Assembly (NCBI GenBank): GCA_026826555.1
Contig: JAKSZT010004976.1
Location: forward strand, 9,027,658 to 9,091,657
DNA from: Tolypeutes matacus
Lineage: Eukaryota > Chordata > Mammalia > Cingulata > Chlamyphoridae
DNA: 64,000 bases
Direction: 5' to 3'
In this document: in pieces, positions 57,726-64,000 of the stretch
Numbering within the stretch: position 1 is the first letter of the stretch
How the letters are laid out: every line of letters begins with the position of its first letter
Translations under genes and position numbers: made by a program
Notes under the pieces: model-generated
Seen by the model: only the letters and a program-made list of their open reading frames with translations
What the model was told of the DNA's origin: nothing
Databases searched by the model: none

Positions 57726-57757
57726 GGTGTGTGTGTATGTGTGTATGTGTGTGTATC
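57726..57757 (+). repeat. (TG)n microsatellite
   Basis: About sixteen TG units with A interruptions. Confidence 0.85.
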
Positions 57758-57916
57758 ATTTAAGGCCCATGGCTCGTTTAGACATGTCCACGGGAGTCCA
57801 TTGGCCCCGACTCTTCCCTAGCTCTCACACCCACTTTTGCCTCCCTGTACAGGGTGGGGAGACACATATTGGTCCACCCTGAAGAGCTGACCCTGGGTCC
57901 ACAGCTGTAAACATAC

Positions 57917-58017
57917 TTAGCCTCCAAAGCCAGGGCGAACACGCCAGCTGCCTCAGGAGCAGCCGCAGATGTCCCAGAATGCCTCAGAGTACAGTTGCCA
58001 TACAAATCTGTGGTCGC
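57917..58017 (-). CDS. PCSK2: PCSK2 coding exon 10 (catalytic serine)
   Basis: This 101-nt exon encodes ATTDLYGNCTLRHSGTSAAA and on to ALALEA, plus two bases (AA) of a codon that the next exon completes as Asn. On the minus strand the acceptor is CCCTTCCAG and the donor AA|GTATGT. It carries the catalytic Ser in GTSAAAPEA (codon at 57967-57969) and an N-glycosylation sequon NCT just before it. The sequence is as conserved as expected for a convertase. An in-frame read-through past the donor gives a stop-free extension, but this is intron. Confidence 0.95.
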
Positions 58018-58831
58018 CTGGAAGGGAAGATAATGATTAATGAGTCAATAAGTCACACTATTTTGAACCGCTAAACAATATGGAACAGGAGATGATCTCT
58101 TTCTTTTATTTAAACCATGCTTTGCTCTGAAGAAGAATAAGATGAAAAGCCAAGGAAAAGCTTAGCATCCACATACCTATATATTTTGCCGGAAATTTTA
58201 TCACTGAGCTTCCTAGTAGCCAGTGCAAAAAGGGACACATAAGTAGTTATAGTGTCCACAAGATAAAAACAAGTCAGTTACTCAAAGAAGCATAGCTGCT
58301 GCTATTCCAGAGATCAGAGAAACTTTTATTTCCTGGATCCTAAAAAGAAACATTCTGAAGCAGGGAGAGACAAATCAATGCCACCAGTCTAGAAATGCAA
58401 TGGTGAATTTTGCTGCATGGAGAATGGCTCTAAGGCAGCCTGGGGGCCATTGCACCAGCAGTTCTTTTCCTTTCATGAAGGAAAGGGTGGCATTTCCAAA
58501 GCAAGCTCAGCTACAGCTCAACTAGAAGGACAGGCCATTAAAAAGAAAATATTCCTCTGCATCAAATATTCATGCAGAGATTCCAGGACACGTTGAACCA
58601 AGATGACCCGATATGTGGGTGATTGCTTCCACAACCCTTCTTTAGAAGGGAGCCAGATAAACTGAGTTTTAAAGGGCTTTCTTAAAGAGAAAAAAACTCC
58701 ATTTTCAATGTTTGTGAGAGCCAGGGTTTTCATTATGATCATGTATAAAGCACAGGAGGGCTTCCGCTTCTTCCACATGTGTGCCTAATACTGAGGAGTT
58801 ACTGAATCCAGAAAAGTCCATCCAAGGATGC

Positions 58832-58979
58832 TAATTTTTAATTACTGCAATAAATGGACAAGTTCTTGGTTCTGATGGGGGGTGGTATGATACCCTGATT
58901 CCTACTATTAGTAATCCTTACTAGTGCCTTGCCTAGGCAACCTATTGATAAACCAGAGTTCATCATTATTTATAAGCCT
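58832..58979 (+). repeat. Local duplication, copy 1
   Basis: AATTTTTAATTACTGCAATA and the following 128 bases recur at 59816-59961 with roughly 80% identity by eye. It is not a repeat family I recognise. Confidence 0.75.
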
Positions 58980-59815
58980 AAACTCAAGTTGGGATTACTA
59001 TTTTGGAAGAACAAAGTATCAGAGACTTTGAAAGACATCTCTTGGGCAAAATTACAAAATTCAGAAGGATCTCAAGTAGAAAGAGGGTCATAGGTAAGGG
59101 TTGAGGATAAATGGACATCAAGGCCATTGTGAGGCCCTTGGGGTAGGGAAGGGAGCTTTCAGGGGAGGAGGAAAGCATTACACGCAGGGCAGGACTCCCT
59201 CTCTTTTTCTGCCCAGGGAGCTGGTAGGATGAGAGGCCCAGAGCCTTCTTCTGCTTGGTAGAAGCTGGCACACTCTCCATACTCCCCAAGACCAAGGGGG
59301 AACCTGGAGGGCCCTCAGGGGGAGGGCCTGGACTCTCCAGGCCTGTGTCCCTTTTTAGGAGAAAGGCTACTGACTCACAGGGGAGCCTGGCCAGCTTGCC
59401 AGGTGGGAGCCCAGATGGGAATCTGGGATCAAAACATGGGTTGGTAAGAATGGTTTCCTTCCCAGCACCCGTCCTTTCTTGGGAAGCCTGTAAGTCATCG
59501 TGACTATTGAGTCACCTATTAAATTCCCGGTGTGGAGGTCTGAATAGGCTGTCAGTGAAATAACCAGAGAGACGAAAAGATCCAAAAAGGTTCGTTATGC
59601 TCCACAGATAAACATTTCAAAGGGACTTGGAAAATTGATCTTAATCCACACTTGTTCAGGAAGGAAGAGCTGCTCTGAAAAATGCAATAAAAACCGAAAT
59701 CTGTGATTCTTAATTTAAAACAAAACAAAAAAAATCATGGACCACTTTAAAATATGAAAATCACAGTTCGGTCCCTCAGAAAATACACGTGTGCCCAATT
59801 ATAGGGGGTTTATTT

Positions 59816-59961
59816 AATTTTTAATTACTGCAATAAATAGACAAGTTCTTGGTTCTGATGGGGTGGTGATATGATGTCCCGATTCTTACAATTAGTAATC
59901 CTTACTAGTGATTTGCCTGGGCAACTTACTATCCACAATTTACAGCTTATTGTAAGCCAAA
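59816..59961 (+). repeat. Local duplication, copy 2
   Basis: Direct partner of 58832-58979, 984 bp downstream, with the same left edge (AATTTTTAATTACTGCAATA) and a related right edge (ATAAGCC versus GTAAGCC). Confidence 0.75.
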
Positions 59962-60189
59962 ACAGTAAACCAGAAAGACATGAGAAATGAGAAATGAGAA
60001 ATGAGCCGACAACTTGCAAATCCTCTTTCTCTACACTGATAACAAGCGCGACCTGGCTCTGGGAAAAAAATCAGTTTGCCCCAGAACATCTGCTAACTGG
60101 GGGTGAGTGAGCAGCCGCCGCCTCGCATTTCCCCAGCCTCGTGACGCCCCTGGGAGAGGCAAACCAGCATGGGAAGTGGCGGCACTCAC

Positions 60190-60405
60190 CACGCCGGCCT
60201 CGGGGTTTCTCTTCCTGCCGTTGCTGAAGGTGGAGGCCAAGGTCGAGGAGCAGCTCTCGTCGTACAGCGCGGTCCTGCCGTCGTTGATGGCGGAGTTGAT
60301 GGAGATGGTCCACATGCTGGAGGCGTAGCCGTCGCAGTTACAATCGTCATAGCTGCCGCCATCCCCCGAGGCCCACACGTAGATGCTGCCTTTGCCCCCT
60401 CGGCC
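60190..60405 (-). CDS. PCSK2: PCSK2 coding exon 9 (catalytic domain, oxyanion Asp)
   Basis: This 216-nt exon, phase 0 at both ends, encodes 72 residues starting [19 protein letters not shown] and ending [10 protein letters not shown]. On the minus strand it is preceded by TGGTCTCGCAG and followed by GTGAGTG. WASGDGG is the PC2 signature: Asp (codon at 60361-60363) stands where furin and the other convertases have the oxyanion-hole Asn. That Asp is linked to the dependence of PC2 on the chaperone 7B2. DDCNCDGY is the convertase motif of the S1/S2 region. The minus-strand reading frame remains open far upstream of the acceptor, but that part is the proline-rich reading of a minisatellite and not coding. 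Confidence 0.95.
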
Positions 60406-60429
60406 CTGCGAGACCAACAGAGCAGGGGT

Positions 60430-60700
60430 CACACCCTTGGGGCCTGGCCCGGGTGGGAGGGGCGGGGACAGGTGGGGCGGGGCAGGAGGGGTAGGAGGGG
60501 CCTGGTCGGAGGGGCGGGGCAGGAAGGGCCTGGGCAGGAGGGACCTGTGTAGGAGGGGCCTGTGTGAGAGGGTCGGAGCAGGAGGGGCCTGGTAGGAGGG
60601 GCCTGGTAGGAGGGGCCTGGGCAGGAAGGGCGGGGCAGGTAGGACCTGGGCAGGAGGGGCCTGGGCAGAGGGGCGGGGCAGGAGGGGCAGCTGAAGGATA
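60430..60700 (+). repeat. G-rich minisatellite (GGAGGGGCCTGG-type)
   Basis: Around 270 bp of variable 12-20-bp units built from CAGGAGGGGCCTGGGCA and GGGGCGGGGCAGG. It begins only about 25 bp from the acceptor of PCSK2 exon 9. On the transcribed minus strand it is C-rich. Confidence 0.9.
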
Positions 60701-60807
60701 TTACTGGATTCTTTTTTTAAAAAAATCTTTGCTTGAACACCCCTATCCCAGCAGGGCCCTGTGAAAAATTTTTTTTCAGGAAGGTTCCAATACAAAAAGT
60801 AAGTACA

Positions 60808-60993
60808 GGGAAGCGGCTGTGGCTCAATCGGTAGGGCTCCCGTTTACCATATGGGAGGCCCCAGGTTCGGTTCCTGGGACCTCCTGGTGAAGGCAAGCCC
60901 ACCCCGCACGGCGTGGTTAGCTGACCCAGCGAGCACAAGCAGCAAGGGGGGGATAAATGAATAAATAAATAAAATCTTTAAAAAAAAAAAAAA
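60808..60993 (+). mobile_element. DAS SINE, chimeric type, with target duplication
   Basis: Starts GGGAAGCGGCTGTGGCTC. Flanked by AAAAAGTAAGTACA (60794-60807 and about 60990-61003). Confidence 0.92.
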
Positions 60994-61194
60994 AGTAAGT
61001 ACATGGTCACAGTAAAAAGGTGACAGTGTATGGGAAGGAAAATGAAAAAAATCTCTGTAATCACTGTGATCTTGCTCATGTATCCTTTCAGATACTTTTC
61101 AGCAAAAATGTAATTAATATATATATACTTAGCTATATAAGATATGTAAGATTTTATAATAGCTATGTAATTTTATTTTTGTATTTTTTTTGCC

Positions 61195-61400
61195 TTTGAA
61201 CTTTTTATTTTGAAATAATTTCAAACTTACAGGACAATTTCAAAGATAATACAAACCCTATTCAGAGACTCCAAAATACCCCTCTCCCCCAGATATTCAG
61301 ATGCACCAATTTTAACATTTTGCCACATTTGCCATATCATTCTATCTTTCATCTGTATCTATTTATATGATCTATCCACCCATCCATCTATACTTTTAAT
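61195..61400 (-). mobile_element. Old L1-like fragment
   Basis: GAAATAATTTCAAACTTACA and TTTTAACATTTTGCCACATT are phrases of old L1 3' ends read in reverse. A similar piece is at about 19255-19440. Confidence 0.45.
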
Positions 61401-61789
61401 TTTATATGTTGTTTTATATTATTATATTCTTATATACTATAATTTTACATATATGATATGTAGATATTGTAAATATAGAATACATATTTCACCCCAAATA
61501 GTAAACCTTTATATGTATGTGTGTGTATATATATATGTACTCAATATATGCATATATATATATTTTTTCACCCAATCGGGTCATACCAGAATCCTCTTAC
61601 ATACAATATTATTTGACACTTTACCTGTGCAAAGAACACTAAATATAGGAAGGAAGTCTGATATACAGCAAATATAACTTCAACACGTACAGAGATGGAC
61701 AATGATTATTACCATATGCTGACTGGTTATGAACAGCAAGCATTGCCATAGATGCCTCCATAGATGTGCATCTGTTCAACCATGTTCTT

Positions 61790-61972
61790 TTTTTTTTTTT
61801 AAAGATTTTTATTTATTTATTCATTTATCCCCCCCTTGCTGCTTGTGCTCGCTGGGTCAGCCAACCACGCCATGCGGGCAGGCCCGCCTTCACCAGGAGG
61901 CCCCGGGAACCGAACCCGGGGCCCCCCATTTGGTAAACGGGAGCCCCACTGATTGAGCCACAGCCGCTTCCC
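61790..61972 (-). mobile_element. DAS SINE, chimeric type, antisense, with target duplication
   Basis: Flanked by TCAACCATGTTCTT (61776-61789 and 61973-61986). Very similar to the copy at 33564-33760. Confidence 0.92.
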
Positions 61973-62995
61973 TCAACCATGTTCTTAGCTTTTATTTTTT
62001 CTTTCCCCATTTCCTGCCTCCTCTGAGTATTCTCCTCTTTACCTCAGGGAGGCTGGATGGGGCTATTAGCTTCTTGCTTCCTGCTTCCTAACCCCTGTGG
62101 CAGTAAGGGCTGGGGGTACTGTATTTTTTACCTGTGGAGTAGGTGGTGGAGAGCAGAGCAGCGAGGCAATGTGGGAGGGGGAGGCACTTACAACCTCCAC
62201 CCACTCCACAGCCTGGCCCAAGGCTGCTCAGTTACTCTCTGAGTGAGAAGACAAATAGAATATTTGCAGAGAAAGTTTGCTCCTGGGTGGCTCCCAGGGG
62301 CCCACGGTTCTGGCTCCGTGGTTCAAGAGCATATTTACCAGAAGGCAGAGAGACAGACTGGATTTACCCTAAGGTCTCCCTAGTACCTGACAAGGAGAAA
62401 TGACATTTTTGATGGCTTCTAACAGATCTTGGAGTTGATTCGCCTGTGATGGATTGGGTCGCTGAGTCACACACTCGCTGGGAATGGTCCTCAGCATCTT
62501 GGCAAACCTATACTGGAAAAATTCCACTGAAACAAGCAGCTTCTCCCAGAAACGAGGACAGAAGGGGAAAATGGATTGTCTTGACAAGTTAGTGCGTAGA
62601 GACCTCCAGACTTGGCCTACCTGGGTCAAGATTTAGAATGATCATTTTTTAAAAATAGTTTTGCCTACTTGGTGGGCAAAAATGATAGCTCATTGTTTTG
62701 AGTTATATGTTTTTCCACTAGCAGTTGAGTTGATCTTTTTGTATCTTTGCTGCTCATTTGTATTCTTACTTTGTGAATCATTTAGCAAAGCACCAAGCCC
62801 CACAAGATAATATCCTTTTTGTCTATTTTTTCTTTCATGATAGTCTTCTTTTATTGATTTGTCAGAACTCTTCCTATATTAAGGAACTTAACCTGACGTT
62901 TGTCATCTATGTTGCATATATATATTTACCCAGTTTCCTTTTTCTTTTGTGTATTGTGCTTTTATCTTGCAGATGCTTTCCCACTATTATCTTTT

Positions 62996-63070
62996 CTTTT
63001 GTTTTTTTTTAAGGAACTGGGGATTGAACCCTGGCCCACGTATATGGGAAGTAGGTGTGTTACACCTGCT
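62996..63070 (-). mobile_element. DAS SINE monomer, antisense, with target duplication
   Basis: Flanked by CCCACTATTATCTTTT (62980-62995 and 63071-63086). The reversed B box is GGGGATTGAACCC. Confidence 0.85.
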
Positions 63071-64000
63071 CCCACTATTATCTTTTAATCTATTAATTTT
63101 CACAAATACATATTTTAAGTATCTTATAAAAATGTACTGATTAAAAATATAGCCTTTCTGCATGAAACAATTTTTTTCAACCTAGTCACAAAGATCTTTG
63201 ACATTCACATGCTTGTCCTCACTAGATCACAGGTTCCTTTTTGAATCACCTAAGAGTTGACTACACATCCTTGGTGCTGTTCACCAAATATTTTCAGCTG
63301 TGCACTGCCTGGGCCTATGATCAGGGTCTTTTGTGGTTGTGGGGGGATGTGAGCCCCTTTAGTCAGTTGTGAGTTGGAGTGACTGATATAGTGCCATTTC
63401 TAGGCTGGAATATTTAGTGGTAAGTGTGAGATGCTGCCAAGCTCTCTCTTTCCCTCTGCACTGTGACCAATAATGTTCCAGATGTCAGCCCTGATTCCAG
63501 AGAGACTGTGATCAGTGGAGCCCCCTACTGACCATGAAGGATGTGTAGCTGAGCCAGAAATAAACCTTTGTGCTTTGAAGCCTCCAAGCTTTCCAGGCTG
63601 TTTGTTACCCCAGCATAACACAGCTTCTCCTGACTGATAGAGTGCATCTTCTTCACTTCCATCGAGGTTATATAAGGCACATCATTTTTTGTACCCCTAT
63701 GTGATGCAGTTCCTGGAATTTTTATCCCAAGCCACAAGTAGCCACTTGCATGATATTAGAGCTGTTGTTGTTTTCATTTTTTCTCTACACATATAGTCTT
63801 ACTTTTGACAAATTAATACCCTATTATATTGCTTTATATTTTTTAGTGTGAATCAAGACCTTTGTATTTTGAAAAAATATTAACCACGACGAAAGTAGAG
63901 CAAATAATATAATGAAGCTTCAGTGGATCAATTGCCCAGCGTTAGCAATTACCAACATGCTGACTTGAAGGCATTTTTAAGGGTTTTATGTAGTACTATT

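Larger units (their letters stand above)
41248..57916 (-). other. PCSK2: PCSK2 intron 10
   Basis: 16.7 kb with no host coding sequence. It is the most repeat-dense part of the window: the L1/SINE/ERV nest (41490-45300), an L1 with a SINE inside (46560-48768), a group of MER20-like pieces (50270-50785) and a MIR (52420-52610). Further L1 pieces (53600-54205, 54420-54994), DAS SINEs and an LTR (56918-57359) follow. Unique-looking DNA occupies 45.3-46.0, 49.3-50.2, 51.1-52.4 and 55.3-56.9 kb. Confidence 0.7.
58018..60189 (-). other. PCSK2: PCSK2 intron 9
   Basis: 2.17 kb with no coding sequence. It contains two diverged copies of a roughly 147-bp segment (58832-58979 and 59816-59961). Three GAGAAAT units lie near 59981-60004. 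The rest appears unique. Confidence 0.7.
30064..64000 (-). other. PCSK2: PCSK2 gene (prohormone convertase 2), 3' part: exons 9-12 and introns
   Basis: Gene-level entry. Four coding exons on the minus strand (60405-60190, 58017-57917, 41247-41020, 32977-32491) join in frame into the last 343 residues of PC2, counted from the 216, 101, 228 and 487 nt present. PC2 is a subtilisin-like, calcium-dependent serine protease of neuroendocrine secretory granules. It cuts prohormones such as proglucagon and POMC after paired basic residues. The Asp and His of the catalytic triad, the propeptide and the 7B2-binding loop are in upstream exons outside the window. No frameshift or defective splice site was seen. 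Exon numbers assume the 12-exon human gene. The left edge (poly(A) site) is a guess. Confidence 0.93.
60406..64000 (-). other. PCSK2: PCSK2 intron 8 (partial)
   Basis: No further PCSK2 exon was recognised between the acceptor of exon 9 and the window edge. The intron holds a G-rich minisatellite (60430-60700), three DAS SINEs (60808, 61790, 62996) and an old L1-like piece (61195-61400). An AT-rich stretch lies near 61430-61570, and a MER/LTR-like tail at about 63400-63640. Confidence 0.65.

Noticed and set aside
60169..60595. Glycine/arginine-rich plus-strand ORFs of 127 and 70 codons
   Set aside because: Antisense to PCSK2 exon 9 and to the G-rich minisatellite; they reflect repeat composition only.
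60406..60795. Proline-rich N-terminal extension of the minus-strand PCSK2 frame
   Set aside because: It is the translation of the C-rich strand of the minisatellite before a good AG acceptor. The known PC2 sequence starts at the exon boundary.
62369..62629. Possible additional PCSK2 exon (86-codon minus-strand ORF)
   Set aside because: The peptide does not resemble any part of PC2, and no exon 8 junction (phase 0 donor before GRGGKG) could be placed there.

Overview
This is a piece of mammalian nuclear genome, almost certainly from an armadillo (Xenarthra, most likely the nine-banded armadillo Dasypus or a close relative). The main evidence is the repeat content. The window is studded with tRNA-Ala-derived DAS SINEs, the armadillo family, as monomers, dimers and the chimeric form with an extra 3' domain. 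It also holds xenarthran-type L1 tails and several ERV-L/MaLR-like LTRs with 5-bp target duplications. No bacterial, CRISPR or operon-like structure is present.

Two genes lie tail to tail. The left third (1 to about 22.85 kb, + strand) is the 3' part of BFSP1 (filensin, the beaded intermediate filament protein of the eye lens). Six coding exons of 96, 93, 108, 221, 86 and 917 nt correspond to exons 3-8 of the 8-exon gene. All boundaries keep frame and have AG/GT sites, and together they encode about 505 residues ending at a TAG at 22682. The right half (about 30 to 64 kb, - strand) is the 3' part of PCSK2 (prohormone convertase 2). Its last four coding exons are at 60405-60190, 58017-57917, 41247-41020 and 32977-32491 and also join perfectly in frame. 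They carry the PC2-specific oxyanion Asp, the catalytic Ser, the P domain and the C-terminal helix. The stop codons are about 9.8 kb apart. This convergent BFSP1/PCSK2 pair is the arrangement known from human chromosome 20p.

The rest is intron and intergenic DNA rich in nested transposons. The most striking locus is 41.5-45.3 kb in PCSK2 intron 10. There an old L1 tail was split by a DAS dimer SINE, which was later split by a compact, young ERV-L-like provirus of 2.6 kb. Its LTRs differ by only 4 substitutions and 2 indels. It has a tRNA-Leu-like primer site, a polypurine tract and an intact 448-codon ORF, but no room for pol. A same-family solo LTR sits at 25.25-25.74 kb. Three other LTRs or LTR pairs, a 35-nt U2 snRNA retrocopy with a perfect target duplication, an L1 3'UTR inserted in an LTR, a local intronic duplication and a G-rich minisatellite abutting a PCSK2 exon are also described.

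The two genes are not known to work together: filensin is a structural lens protein and PC2 a secretory-granule protease. Their adjacency is positional. Ancient-repeat names (MER5A, MER20, MIR, L2, MLT1, L1M) were assigned by eye and have approximate edges.
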